A stretch of DNA of 64,000 nt from Ascidiimonas sp046199005 (lineage in GTDB: Bacteria > Bacteroidota > Bacteroidia > Flavobacteriales > Flavobacteriaceae), in contig CP176050.1 of NCBI GenBank assembly GCA_046199005.1, positions 310,001-374,000 on the forward strand, in the 5' to 3' direction. Below the pieces are notes generated by a model, which was given only the letters and a program-made list of their open reading frames with translations, searched no databases and had not been told where the DNA came from. Made by a program: the position numbers and the translations under genes. This document shows positions 19,132 to 28,882 of the stretch, one piece after another (position 1 is the first letter of the stretch; every line of letters starts with the position of its first letter).

Positions 19132-20411
19132 AAAAATATCTTCTTTGTCTTCTGCTGATCTCTTTTTCATTACTTGGGACAGGGCTTACAGATTTTGCTT
19201 TGAGCGTTTGGATTCTGGATCAACCGGGAAGTAGTGTTACTTCTTATTCATTAGTGTGGTTCTTTCAGGCAGCACCAGCAGTACTTCTTTCTCCGTTTAT
19301 AGGGAGTCTCGTAGATAGATGGGAGAAGAAGAAGATTATAATTTTAGGTCAGCTGGGTGCCGGAATCGGAAGTTTTAGTTTGATGCTTATACATTTTCAG
19401 GGACTGTTGGAACCATGGCATATAATGGGTGTTGCAGCAATAAGCTCTGTGGCAAATATGTTTGTATTTCGTGCATTCTATGTCTCTATTGTAACGTTAG
19501 TTTCTAAGGTTAATCTGGTGAAAGCCAACGGACTTTCAAGCACCTTGTATTCGATTGTGCAGATAGGGGTGCCTGTTGCCGCTCCTGTTCTTTACAAATT
19601 AATTGGATTGGAAAAAATATTCTTAATTGACATTTTTACCTTTTTAGTATCTATTATTATTTTCATGTTTATCAGTTTAGGAGCCGTTCCCCGAAGTGTT
19701 GAAAAGTTCAATTTGAAAGCCGATTTTAAATCTGTAGTGGCCTTCATGAAAGAAAAAAAAGGATTTATACCATTAACCGTTTTCTTTTTTATAATCTCCT
19801 TTTTAATAGGACTTATTCAGGTTTTGTTTACACCTTTAATTCTTGATTTTTCAAATGAATATGTATTAGGGTCTGTTTTAGCTTTTGCTGGAACCGGAAG
19901 CCTGATAGGAGGTATTGTAATGAGTAGTAAAAAAAGTTTTCATAACCCGTTAAAGGGAATTGCCACTTTGAGTATGTGTATGGGGGTGGTTTTACTGGCG
20001 TCATTTACCTATGTAAATACTTATGTGCTTGCGATTGGCGGGATGCTTATGTTGATGATGTTTACAATTGTAAGTGTTATCAATTCTTCTTTCGTACAAA
20101 CTATTGTTCCTGTAGACATGCAAGGTCGCGTTTCGGGATTTGCTACTTTGTTTATCGGAATAGCAGCACCGGCTGCCTATTTACTAGCAGGCATATTGGT
20201 AGATAGTCTCAAATATCTCTTTAATGAATTTGATCTCACTTTTTTCAATCGCTTTCCCGGAAGTACGGTGACCGCATCGATCATCACAATTTTTGCCATT
20301 TCAGGAGGGATATTGTTCCTGATCTCTATGTCTTTCAGGAAAAGTGAATCGGTCAAAAACCTTGATTCAATTTATCATGATGAGCTTGAAAGCAGTCATG
20401 CTCCAGTGTAA
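19128..20411 (+). CDS. MFS exporter of the NRPS locus
   Basis: A 427-aa membrane protein with about 12 hydrophobic segments, of the MFS_3 / macrolide-efflux-like branch. Loop 2-3 carries the MFS signature in the form GSLVDRWEKKK, after a first helix pair with TGLTDFALSVWIL. The start overlaps the NRPS stop (ATGA), so the two are translationally coupled. By position its likely job is export of the finished peptide or self-protection from it. The C-terminal tail is soluble and acidic. Substrate assignment rests only on the operon. Confidence 0.88.
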   Translation: MKKYLLCLLLISFSLLGTGLTDFALSVWILDQPGSSVTSYSLVWFFQAAPAVLLSPFIGSLVDRWEKKKIIILGQLGAGIGSFSLMLIHFQGLLEPWHIMGVAAISSVANMFVFRAFYVSIVTLVSKVNLVKANGLSSTLYSIVQIGVPVAAPVLYKLIGLEKIFLIDIFTFLVSIIIFMFISLGAVPRSVEKFNLKADFKSVVAFMKEKKGFIPLTVFFFIISFLIGLIQVLFTPLILDFSNEYVLGSVLAFAGTGSLIGGIVMSSKKSFHNPLKGIATLSMCMGVVLLASFTYVNTYVLAIGGMLMLMMFTIVSVINSSFVQTIVPVDMQGRVSGFATLFIGIAAPAAYLLAGILVDSLKYLFNEFDLTFFNRFPGSTVTASIITIFAISGGILFLISMSFRKSESVKNLDSIYHDELESSHAPV

Positions 20412-20492
20412 GACCTGAAAGCTATTAATGTGCCTGACTTATTATAAAATTATATCGTAAATTGCGTTTTTCGCATTTCAAAAAATAGTACC

Positions 20493-21215
20493 ATGAAAAT
20501 AATTGCGATCCCTTTTGCAGGAGGAGATAAGCATGCGTTCCGGATTTTCAGTAAATATATCCCCTCAAATATTGAGTGGATTACTCTTGAACTCCCCGGA
20601 AGGGGAAGAAGGTTTGGAGACGATTTAGTAACTACTATAGAAGATGCGACCACAGATCTGTTTGAACAAATAAAGCCTCATATTAACAATAAGCCTTACA
20701 TGATTTACGGGCATAGCATGGGCACCTTATTAGGGTATGAGCTTTCAAAAAGATTGATAGATGCAAATCTGCCTGCTCCCTCTTGTTTATACGTTACGGG
20801 TAGAAGTGCCCCTGGTTCCCGAGATGTCGAAAAGCGTGCGGGACTTCCGCCAGAAATCTTTTGGGACAAGGTAAAAAAAATGGGAGGTCTGCCGGAAGAG
20901 ATTTTGCAACATGATGAACTTTTGGAATTGTATTACCCTATTTTAAGCTCAGATTTCAAGATCATCGAAGATTATAAGTACACAGCCCTTTCAGAGCCAC
21001 TACCACTACCTATCTTCGTAACCATGGGAACTGAAGAAATAGGCGAACCACCAGAGAAAACCTCTCAAGAACAAGTTAAAATGTGGCAGCGAGAAAGTAA
21101 ATTTCCTTGTCAGTTCTCTGAAGTACCCGGCAATCACTTTTTTATACTCAAGCATCCTGAATTAATGGTACGAAAAATTACCAAAGCTTTTATCGATTCT
21201 TTAAGAGCACATTAA
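20493..21215 (+). CDS. Type II thioesterase (NRPS editing enzyme)
   Basis: A 240-aa alpha/beta hydrolase of the GrsT/SrfAD family. These stand-alone thioesterases clear misprimed or stalled acyl groups from carrier domains. Visible motifs are PFAGGDKHAF near residue 7, LELPGRGRR near 33, the nucleophile elbow GHSMG with Ser75, and PGNHFFIL near residue 213 with the likely catalytic His. It lies 81 bp after the exporter on the same strand and is the last gene of the NRPS operon. A convergent gene follows after 15 bp. No terminator hairpin stands out in that short gap. Confidence 0.92.
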   Translation: MKIIAIPFAGGDKHAFRIFSKYIPSNIEWITLELPGRGRRFGDDLVTTIEDATTDLFEQIKPHINNKPYMIYGHSMGTLLGYELSKRLIDANLPAPSCLYVTGRSAPGSRDVEKRAGLPPEIFWDKVKKMGGLPEEILQHDELLELYYPILSSDFKIIEDYKYTALSEPLPLPIFVTMGTEEIGEPPEKTSQEQVKMWQRESKFPCQFSEVPGNHFFILKHPELMVRKITKAFIDSLRAH

Positions 21216-21230
21216 GCTATTTGATTTTTA

Positions 21231-21818
21231 TCAATAAGGATAGGCGTTTATCAACATAGGCAGTGCCATCCCTAAAACTACAGCAGATATTACAAGTATC
21301 CATTCTTTTTTGTTGAATCGGAACAAAGTAGACACGATAAAACTAAGTGAAAGTACCATAAGCACTACAATTACCTGAGCCAGCTCTATACCCAATGCAA
21401 ACTCTAATGTGGGAATTAATTTATTGCTCTCTACAGCAACAATTTGTTTAAAGTGATTAGAAAATCCCAGACCGTGAATAAGCCCGAAAAATAAAGTAAT
21501 GAAAAATATGAGCCCAAAACTTTCCTTTTTTCCGGCTTTTCCTGCGGTAAAGATATTGATGAGTGCGGTACTTACGATAGTTAATGGAATAAGGAACTCT
21601 ACTAAAACACTTTTGACACTTACCCAACCATAAATAGAAGCAAGCAACGACGCGGTATGCCCTATGGTAAAAACGGTTACCAACCACAGGATTTTTTTCC
21701 AGTCTTTAAAAGTGTAGGGGATAGTTAAAACAATAAAATAGAGTACATGATCGTATGCATTTATGTCTAATACATGCAGTAATCCCAGTTTAACATAATA
21801 CCAAAAAAGCTCAAGCAT
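21231..21818 (-). CDS. HupE/UreJ-like integral membrane protein
   Basis: A 195-aa protein with about six membrane segments. The pattern HVLDINAYDHVLYF near the N-terminus, FTIGHTASLL in the middle and GLIHGLGFSNHF later matches the HupE/UreJ_2 family, which has conserved His and Asp in membrane helices. The family includes proposed nickel or cobalt permeases, but the role of the Bacteroidota members is not established. It is transcribed alone on the minus strand. There is no hydrogenase or urease gene in the window to support a nickel role. Confidence 0.75.
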   Translation of the reverse strand: MLELFWYYVKLGLLHVLDINAYDHVLYFIVLTIPYTFKDWKKILWLVTVFTIGHTASLLASIYGWVSVKSVLVEFLIPLTIVSTALINIFTAGKAGKKESFGLIFFITLFFGLIHGLGFSNHFKQIVAVESNKLIPTLEFALGIELAQVIVVLMVLSLSFIVSTLFRFNKKEWILVISAVVLGMALPMLINAYPY

Positions 21819-21938
21819 TTAATGTAGGTTTATAAACCCTTAAACTTACGATTTATTTAGGAGGTAAGGGGTTTTGAGTATTTGAATAAAATCTTAAATT
21901 TTGAAGATAATAAGTTAAAATATAGAGACATCTTTATG

Positions 21939-22703
21939 CTATCTATCCGTATCTGCGGTGTTGCTGTCTTTCAATAGTTTATAAAGAGAAATGATGCTTT
22001 TTATTTCCTTTGCCATTTCTTTAGGTAACATTTGAGTTCTGTTCCCATTTTCTCCCAGAAAGGTTATTTTAAATTCATCATCGTGATTTGAAAGAGCTTC
22101 GAAGAGTTCTAGAAAATTTCGGGTATTAGTTTCGATCGAACAGTATTCCGCATTTTCACCTCTGGATTTCACCCAATTTAAATAGTATGAAAACTTTTTA
22201 TCACCAACTTCAATTACTGATTTATACATCTGAAGCTTTTCTTCTCCATTTGTATAATTAACAAATTCGAGATAGGTCTGCTTGCGCTCGTTAATATAAA
22301 TATATAAGTAAATACCTGTCTGATTTTCTTTTATCACCGGTCTAAAAGAGTCGCCAGGTTCTATGTAATAGTTGCCTTTTGATTTTTCATAAGAAAGGTC
22401 ATAAGCTTGTACTAAGCTATCAGTAATGATAGCTGTATCTGCAATCGGAATTTCAAAATAACTAAGGTTTTCCAGATAGTTTTGATGATCCTCTACCCTT
22501 TTACTGAATGTACTTTCATCTTCAGCTACCGATTGTATTCCTTTTAAAAGCTTAACATACGAATCTCTTTTTTCAGGATTTGCGGCATCCATACTTGTAA
22601 TAGTTACCAGATACGTCTGTTTTGCTAATTCCTGCTGTTCCTTCGTCTGGGTTAATCCAAATAAAGGAAATAAGACAAGACATGTTAATAGTATTTTTTT
22701 CAA
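21939..22703 (-). CDS. Secreted protein of unknown function
   Basis: About 254 aa. The reading frame has no ATG near its 5' end. The best start is TTG at 22703, which gives a clean signal peptide (KKILLTCLVLFPLFGLTQ) before a soluble, charged protein. I recognise no domain. The body mixes predicted helices (residues 20-70 and 225-245) with a central beta-rich part (GIYLYIYINERKQTYLEF, KKFSYYLNWV). It may be periplasmic. A gap of 120 bp separates it from the HupE-like gene, so they may or may not share a transcript. Confidence 0.7.
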   Translation of the reverse strand: MKKILLTCLVLFPLFGLTQTKEQQELAKQTYLVTITSMDAANPEKRDSYVKLLKGIQSVAEDESTFSKRVEDHQNYLENLSYFEIPIADTAIITDSLVQAYDLSYEKSKGNYYIEPGDSFRPVIKENQTGIYLYIYINERKQTYLEFVNYTNGEEKLQMYKSVIEVGDKKFSYYLNWVKSRGENAEYCSIETNTRNFLELFEALSNHDDEFKITFLGENGNRTQMLPKEMAKEIKSIISLYKLLKDSNTADTDR

Positions 22704-22783
22704 GAGAATTAGTTTATGGATTCAACAAAACTAAAAAAATCTTTTAGATTGATAAGGAGTCAAAAACAACTTTATAAAAATGA

Positions 22784-22812
22784 AAAACCGAAGTTTGTGC
22801 TTCGGTTTTTTT
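22784..22812 (-). terminator. Rho-independent terminator after the efflux operon
   Basis: Inverted repeat AACCGAAG / CTTCGGTT with a 6-nt loop, flanked by an A run on the left and a T run on the right. On the minus strand it directly follows the RND gene stop and ends in a T tract. It is symmetric, so it could also stop plus-strand transcription. Confidence 0.82.
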
Positions 22813-22813
22813 A

Positions 22814-25800
22814 TTAGGCTGCTTCCTGAAGACTTTCAGGTTCGTCTTCGGTCACTTTTTTCTTCAAGCTTCTAATGTATAATTTGAGCTTATAAGATAA
22901 AAAGAATAAAACCGGCACTACAATTAGTGTAAGGAAAGTGGCAATTATTAAACCATAAATAACAGTCCATGCCAACGGTCCCCAGAAAATTACATTATCT
23001 CCGCCAATATATATTTTCGGATCAAATTCAGAAAAAAGAGAGAAGAAGTCAATGTTAAAACCAGTAGCCAACGGAATCAACCCTAATACAGTGGTGATGG
23101 CCGTTAGCAAAACAGGTCTTAGACGCGCTTTACCGCCTTTTATGACTAACTCGCGTACTTCTTCTTTAGACAACATTTCATCATCTTCAAACTCCATTGC
23201 TTCCTGCTTCCGGTCGATAAGCAGCTGCGTATAGTCTAGCAATACAACTCCATTATTTACCACAATTCCAGCCAACGATATTATTCCCATCATGGTCATC
23301 ATGATCACGAAAGGCGCACCTGTAATTAAAATCCCCCCAAAAACTCCAACAAAACTTAGAAAGATCGCAATCATAATAATGGTAGGTTTCGAGATCGAAC
23401 TAAACTGAAATATCAGGATCAACATAATAAGACCTAATCCAGAGAAGAAGGCACCCATCAAGAATTGCATTTGTTTGTTTTGCTCTTCTATCTGACCTGT
23501 ATAATCTATTTTTACACCTTCTGGAATACCATCGTAATTCTCCATCTCGGCCTGAATTTCATTTACGATAGCTTGAGCGTCTGTAAAGCCAGGTTTTAAT
23601 CCTGAATAAACGGTCACCACTCTCTTGGTATCTTTATGCTTGATCGCGCTGAATGCTGCCGTATTTTTTTTCTTAATTACTGACGATACTGGAATTTCTT
23701 TTAGTTGACCCGTGGCTTGATCCCTGAAAATTATATTCTGATTGAAGAGCGCACTTTTGTTATAGCGATTCTCCTCATTAAAGCGAACGTAGATATCGTA
23801 ATCCTCACCATCTTTTTTATAGATACCTGCTTTTTGTCCAAAAATAGAGCGCCTTAACTGATTACCAACCTGACCAGCCGCTACTCCTAATTCTCCTGCT
23901 TTTTCACGGTCAACCGAAACCTGCATAACAGGTTTGCCTTTATTCACATCTATCTTAAGCTCTTCAATACCTTCGATGTTCTTAGAATTGATGAACTCGC
24001 GCATTCCCTCTGCCGCTGTAATAAGTTGATCATAGGATTTTCCTTCCAATTCAATATTTATGGGATAGCCTGCAGGGGGTCCTACCGCATCTTTTTCTAC
24101 CGATATGGCAACACCCGGGTAAATACCTTTAAGACCATCCTGAATCTTTTGTCTTAGTTTTTCACTGTCTTTCCCATTCCGGTACTTATACTCCCGCATG
24201 GTTGCTGTTATCTTTCCCCGGTGCGGCATTTCTGCGGCAGAACCTCCATCTGTCTGAGGATTTCCAGCACCTTCACCTACCTGAGATACAGCAGATTCTA
24301 CCAAGATATTTCGATCTCCTTCGACATAGGTATCAGAATTAATGATATCATATACTTTTTCTTCGATCTGTTTGGTGATCTTATTGGTTTTATTAATATC
24401 GGTTCCTTCGGGATATTCTATGTATACAATTATTTGATTAGGTGTATTATCGGGAAAAAATTCGATTTTTGTACGTTGTTTTCCTATAGACCATCCAAAT
24501 AATATGAAAACGATTATGAGTAATAAAAAAGTTCCTCCAACCAGAAATACAGACCTTCGGGTATAAAGGGCATAGTTCAGGAACTTTTCATATTTACGCT
24601 CTAACCAAACCAGTATGTTTCTTTGAAAGTAGTTTGCACCTTTCTTGAGAAAATGTTTGTAGACCCAAAACATAATTGCAGTTACGATCATCAAAGACCC
24701 CAGCCCTCTTACTTCACCGCCAAAAACAAGTATAAGAAGCCCAAAACCTCCCAGAATGGCACTCAATTTTATTAACTGTTTTCTGGAAAGTACTTTTTCT
24801 TCTGTCTGCATAAACTGCGAAACCAGCATAGAATTCATAAAAATGGCTACGAATAAAGAAGAGCCAAGAACAACCGATAAGGTAATTGGGAAGTAGATCA
24901 TAAACTGCCCCATTACACCCGGCCATAATCCAAGAGGAATAAAAGCAGCTACGGTGGTCAATGTGGAAATGATTATAGGGAATGCAATTTCACCCACTCC
25001 TTTCTTGGCCGCCTGAATACGTGACATCCCTTCTTCTTCCATGAGCCTGTAAACATTTTCTACTACCACAATCCCATTATCTACCAACATTCCTAATCCC
25101 ATGATCAGGGCAAAAAGAATCATGGTGTTCATGGTATATCCGAATGCGGAGAGTATCATAAACGACATGAACATTGACATAGGTATGGCAAAACCAACGA
25201 AAAGGGCATTTCTGAATCCTAAGAAAAACATAAGAACCCCAACTACTAATAGGATACCAAAAATGATGTTATTTACTAGGTCATTAACATTATTTAAAGT
25301 TTTAGCAGATTGGTCATTTGCTTTTGTAACGGTAAGGTCTGGCGGAAATACATTTTCTTGAGCATTCTTGATAATATCATCTATTTGCTCCACTGCCCTG
25401 ATCATATTCTTCCCGGCACGCTTTTTTACATCCAGCATAACTACGCTATGACCGAACTCTCGGGCAAAGGTGGTTTTATCTTCTTCCGTAAAGCTCACCT
25501 TAGCGATATCTCGTAAGTAGACCGCGCCGTCTTGGGACTTCACCACAAAACTTTCTAATTGATCTGGCTTTACGATCTCGCCCATGATGCGAATGGTTCT
25601 GCGCTGACCACTAGTTATCAGGTTTCCCGCAGAAATCGTAAGATTGCCATTTCTAACCGAAGCAATAATATCATCAAAGCTCACCTTCGCAGCCATCATT
25701 TTATAGACGTCTACGGCAATTTCTACTTCCTTTTCCTGTGCACCTCGAATATCGGCTTGTTTAATTTCTTCGAGATCTTCAATTTCATCTTCAAGATATT

Positions 25801-26320
25801 CGGCAAATTCTTTTAATTTTTCAATGGGATAGTCCCCTGAAATATTGATGTTCAGAATAGGTATTTCCTCCGAGAGGTTAAGGTCAAAAACATTGGGTTC
25901 AACTTTTGCATCATTAAAGGTAGGCCAGTCTTCCCCTGCTTTTTCACTGTCAGTCTCATCTTTTACCTTTTGCTTTGCTGCCTCTACGGTAATATCTTCG
26001 TCGAACTCTACAGTAATGATCGAATAGTCTTCCTGAGAGGTAGAAAGTATTTCGACAACATTAGAAATATTCTTAAGTCTATCTTCTAAAGGGTCGGTGA
26101 TCAATCTTTCAATATCTTCAGCTGTATTACCCTGATAGATGGTGCTTATGTAAATCTTAGTCTCTTTGATCTCAGGAAAATCTTCTCTTGGCATGCTGTT
26201 GTAGGCAGAAAGTCCCAGAATCAAAAAGATGAAAATGGTCACCCAAATGGTGGTTTTATTATCGATGGCCCAGGAGGAAAGCCTGAACTCTTTATCAGTC
26301 TGTTTTTTCTTCTTGCTCAT
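22814..26320 (-). CDS. RND efflux pump inner-membrane transporter (AcrB/HAE1-like)
   Basis: 1168 aa, slightly longer than AcrB because of a ~30-residue cytoplasmic N-terminus (MSKKKKQTDKEFRL) and an insert near residues 505-560. It carries the expected two repeats of one plus five or six membrane helices with large periplasmic loops. Helix 4 reads GMLVDNGIVVVENVYR; the second Asp of the AcrB-type DD pair is Asn here, a variant common in non-enterobacterial pumps. A second-half counterpart reads GIVVNNGVVLLDYTQ. It exports drugs or other toxic compounds with the MFP and TolC-like proteins encoded just upstream (6 bp gap to the MFP gene). Substrate cannot be told. Confidence 0.94.
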   Translation of the reverse strand: MSKKKKQTDKEFRLSSWAIDNKTTIWVTIFIFLILGLSAYNSMPREDFPEIKETKIYISTIYQGNTAEDIERLITDPLEDRLKNISNVVEILSTSQEDYSIITVEFDEDITVEAAKQKVKDETDSEKAGEDWPTFNDAKVEPNVFDLNLSEEIPILNINISGDYPIEKLKEFAEYLEDEIEDLEEIKQADIRGAQEKEVEIAVDVYKMMAAKVSFDDIIASVRNGNLTISAGNLITSGQRRTIRIMGEIVKPDQLESFVVKSQDGAVYLRDIAKVSFTEEDKTTFAREFGHSVVMLDVKKRAGKNMIRAVEQIDDIIKNAQENVFPPDLTVTKANDQSAKTLNNVNDLVNNIIFGILLVVGVLMFFLGFRNALFVGFAIPMSMFMSFMILSAFGYTMNTMILFALIMGLGMLVDNGIVVVENVYRLMEEEGMSRIQAAKKGVGEIAFPIIISTLTTVAAFIPLGLWPGVMGQFMIYFPITLSVVLGSSLFVAIFMNSMLVSQFMQTEEKVLSRKQLIKLSAILGGFGLLILVFGGEVRGLGSLMIVTAIMFWVYKHFLKKGANYFQRNILVWLERKYEKFLNYALYTRRSVFLVGGTFLLLIIVFILFGWSIGKQRTKIEFFPDNTPNQIIVYIEYPEGTDINKTNKITKQIEEKVYDIINSDTYVEGDRNILVESAVSQVGEGAGNPQTDGGSAAEMPHRGKITATMREYKYRNGKDSEKLRQKIQDGLKGIYPGVAISVEKDAVGPPAGYPINIELEGKSYDQLITAAEGMREFINSKNIEGIEELKIDVNKGKPVMQVSVDREKAGELGVAAGQVGNQLRRSIFGQKAGIYKKDGEDYDIYVRFNEENRYNKSALFNQNIIFRDQATGQLKEIPVSSVIKKKNTAAFSAIKHKDTKRVVTVYSGLKPGFTDAQAIVNEIQAEMENYDGIPEGVKIDYTGQIEEQNKQMQFLMGAFFSGLGLIMLILIFQFSSISKPTIIMIAIFLSFVGVFGGILITGAPFVIMMTMMGIISLAGIVVNNGVVLLDYTQLLIDRKQEAMEFEDDEMLSKEEVRELVIKGGKARLRPVLLTAITTVLGLIPLATGFNIDFFSLFSEFDPKIYIGGDNVIFWGPLAWTVIYGLIIATFLTLIVVPVLFFLSYKLKLYIRSLKKKVTEDEPESLQEAA

Positions 26321-26326
26321 CAGATA

Positions 26327-27493
26327 TTAATTTTGTTTGATCTCTACTTGTTGCCCTTCTTTTACGCTTCTCGCACCCTCAAGGATCACTTCATCGCCTG
26401 TTTTTAATCCTTCCAATACTTCTACATAATCACCTTGCGTTTTTCCTGTACTGATGATATTTTTCTGAGTGGTAGGAATAGAGTCTCCTTCATTTCTAAC
26501 GATTATATAGACATATTGTTCCCCCTCGGCATTTTCAGAAATAATGCTTTGCGGAATAAGAATGGCATTTTGGTTTGTGTAATCGTTCACTAATAACTTT
26601 GCCGTTAAATTAGGTTTGATATTTCCCGATTTGTTAGGAACGGCCACCTCTATTTTAAAGGACCGGTTGCTTGGGTTTATAAAACTGCTTACCTGTCTCA
26701 CTTCTGTATCTACCGATTCATTTAATACCGGAAAGTCAACTTTTACTGAAGTCGCCTTTTTAACGGAGGTAACGTATGTTTCCGGTACTTCGGCTTCAAT
26801 AAACATATTGTCAAGATTAACAATTCGTATGATAGCAGTTCCGGGTCCAACAACCGTTCCCTGATCTGTAAAGATCTCATCTACGATTCCGGCAAAAGGG
26901 GCGGTTACTACGGTCTTACTAAGTTGGTTACGCATTTGAGCAATGGCTCTTTCCTGAGCTTCATAAGAACTTTTAGCTTGTAAATATTGTATTTCAGAAC
27001 CAATTTTTTGTTCCCAAAGTCTTTTCTGTCTTTCAAAGGTTGTTTTGGCGAGATCGGCCTGTACCTGCATCTGAGCCAGTTGCTGACTGAGACCACCATC
27101 ATCAATTCTCCCTAAAACCTGTCCTTTATATACTTTTTGACCTTCTTTTACAGGCACGCTGTAAAGCAAGCCGCTGAACTCTGAGAATACGGTTACATTC
27201 TGTTTAGTGTCTACATTTCCCTGAAGCTCTACATAGTGATTAAATAAACTGTCTTTAGCGATAAAGGTAGTAATGAGCTCTAACTTCTTTAAGGTATCTA
27301 ACTTACTAATAGCCAGATCTAGTTGCTTCATCTCTTCCTCAAGGATTTTATTTTTTTCATTGAGTTCTGCTTTCTTTTCTTTAAGATCAGATAGATTGCC
27401 TTCACTTATGATATCTTCAACGGACTTTTCAGAGCTATTTCCGCAAGAGGCAAGGAAAAAAGCGAGTATGGCGGTTAGAAAAATATGTTTCAT
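26327..27493 (-). CDS. RND periplasmic adaptor (membrane fusion lipoprotein)
   Basis: 388 aa with a lipoprotein signal peptide; lipobox LASC puts the lipidated Cys at residue 17. A short N-terminal coiled coil (residues 30-75, DLKEKKAELNEKNKILEEEM) precedes the usual lipoyl/hairpin/beta-barrel order: VFSEFSGLLYSVPVKEGQKV, an alpha-hairpin around AQMQVQADLAKTTFERQKRLW, then VVTAPFAGIVDEI. It bridges the RND pump and the outer-membrane channel. It lies 6 bp upstream of the RND gene in the same operon. Confidence 0.94.
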   Translation of the reverse strand: MKHIFLTAILAFFLASCGNSSEKSVEDIISEGNLSDLKEKKAELNEKNKILEEEMKQLDLAISKLDTLKKLELITTFIAKDSLFNHYVELQGNVDTKQNVTVFSEFSGLLYSVPVKEGQKVYKGQVLGRIDDGGLSQQLAQMQVQADLAKTTFERQKRLWEQKIGSEIQYLQAKSSYEAQERAIAQMRNQLSKTVVTAPFAGIVDEIFTDQGTVVGPGTAIIRIVNLDNMFIEAEVPETYVTSVKKATSVKVDFPVLNESVDTEVRQVSSFINPSNRSFKIEVAVPNKSGNIKPNLTAKLLVNDYTNQNAILIPQSIISENAEGEQYVYIIVRNEGDSIPTTQKNIISTGKTQGDYVEVLEGLKTGDEVILEGARSVKEGQQVEIKQN

Positions 27494-27527
27494 TGCTGTT
27501 GGTTTACTTGTTTGTGCTTTTTTTGAT

Positions 27528-28877
27528 CTATTTTAAAATATCTCCAGAGAACTGTATCGTTTCCAGAATGGTTTTGGCGGTTATTACATTGAGCATTGCC
27601 TGCAAAAATTCGCGCTGTCCGCTATACAATTGCAGCTGTGCTTGTCTAAGTTCAAAACTAGATGCGATCCCTTCGGAATATTTGATCTGATTTTTACGTT
27701 CTATCCGTTCGGCCAGATTTAGGTTTTGCTTGGAGGTGGCATATTGTTCAATTGCAAACTTGTAATCGCTGAGTGCTCTTTCGTATTCAAATTTGATATT
27801 CTGTTCGGTTTCAGTAAGATCGGCTTTAGCCTTTTCGAGATTAATTCTTGCGCGCTGCGTTCGGGCTGAGCGTTGCAACGAACTAAAAATAGGAATCTCC
27901 AAACTTACCCCCAGTAAAGAATTGCCAAACCATTGTTGATCTGAATTGAAAAAAGTAAACTCATCGCTAAAACCCTGATAACCTCCATTAATAAAAGCAT
28001 CAATGGAAGGAAGTGCTTTGCTTTTTTCAAGTTTTACCAGTAATTCCTGAGATCGTTTGTTGTTGAATGCTATCTTATAGTCAATATTTTCTTCAACCAG
28101 AAACGGACTCTTGTCAAATGGGTTTTCTACATTTTTCATGGTAAGGGTTTCCAAACTGTCTGTGAGTGTAACCTCTGTATCCAAATCTGTACCTAAAGCA
28201 ATATTTAACATTTTATAAGATAAAGTAAGTAACCTTTTTAAGTTGCTGAGATCACTCTCCAGATTGGCCAGAGTTATCTGTAGCTGTTCGAGATCCTCTT
28301 CCTCGGTGAGTCCGTTTTCAAGGATCTTTTGTGTTTCGTCAACATTTTTTCGCAAGGTTTCTACATTCTGAGTAGATATTCGAACACTCTCTTCTGTAAG
28401 TAATACATTGCCATATGCCTGTATTACCTGTTGGCGCACCTGCAGATCTGTCTTGACTTTTGCATTTTTTGAGATCTCTAGAAATACTTTCGAAGACTGT
28501 AAGCCTACGAGATAGGAGCCGTCAAAAATAAGCTGTCGCAAAGTGGCCGTAGCAGTAGCGTTCTGCTTGGTACCAAAAATCACCTCCGAAAATTCTCCAG
28601 GCTCTCCACCAAAAAACTCTGCTGGAATTAAAGATACCTGTTGTTTCAGGAAGTTTTGATAATCTACTTTTGCACTGATTTGAGGAAGCCCTGTTGCAAT
28701 AGTTTCCCACTGCTGTTTTTTTGCAGCCTCAATATCACGCGAAGCATTTCTTGCTGTTCGGTTGTTTTCAAGCGCAAATGCGACCGCTTCTTCCATATTA
28801 AAGCTGTATGTTTTTTCCTGAGCATGGCTGCTGAAGAAGAAAAGTAAAAGCGGAATAATAAAGATGATTCTTTTCAT
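27528..28877 (-). CDS. TolC-family outer-membrane efflux channel
   Basis: 449 aa with a signal peptide (MKRIIFIIPLLLFFFSSHAQ). Two OEP repeats are visible: the first starts MEEAVAFALENNRTARNA, and the second contains SLEIPIFSSLQRSARTQ with a long amphipathic helix (INLEKAKADLTETEQNIKFE). Length and pattern fit a TolC-like channel of a tripartite pump. The gene sits 5 bp after the tetR stop and 34 bp before the adaptor gene. Confidence 0.93.
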   Translation of the reverse strand: MKRIIFIIPLLLFFFSSHAQEKTYSFNMEEAVAFALENNRTARNASRDIEAAKKQQWETIATGLPQISAKVDYQNFLKQQVSLIPAEFFGGEPGEFSEVIFGTKQNATATATLRQLIFDGSYLVGLQSSKVFLEISKNAKVKTDLQVRQQVIQAYGNVLLTEESVRISTQNVETLRKNVDETQKILENGLTEEEDLEQLQITLANLESDLSNLKRLLTLSYKMLNIALGTDLDTEVTLTDSLETLTMKNVENPFDKSPFLVEENIDYKIAFNNKRSQELLVKLEKSKALPSIDAFINGGYQGFSDEFTFFNSDQQWFGNSLLGVSLEIPIFSSLQRSARTQRARINLEKAKADLTETEQNIKFEYERALSDYKFAIEQYATSKQNLNLAERIERKNQIKYSEGIASSFELRQAQLQLYSGQREFLQAMLNVITAKTILETIQFSGDILK

Positions 28878-28882
28878 CGTGG

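Noticed and set aside
21827..21838. 12-bp palindrome GGTTTATAAACC just upstream of the HupE-like start
   Set aside because: Short and AT-rich in its centre; such palindromes are expected by chance and nothing else points to an operator.
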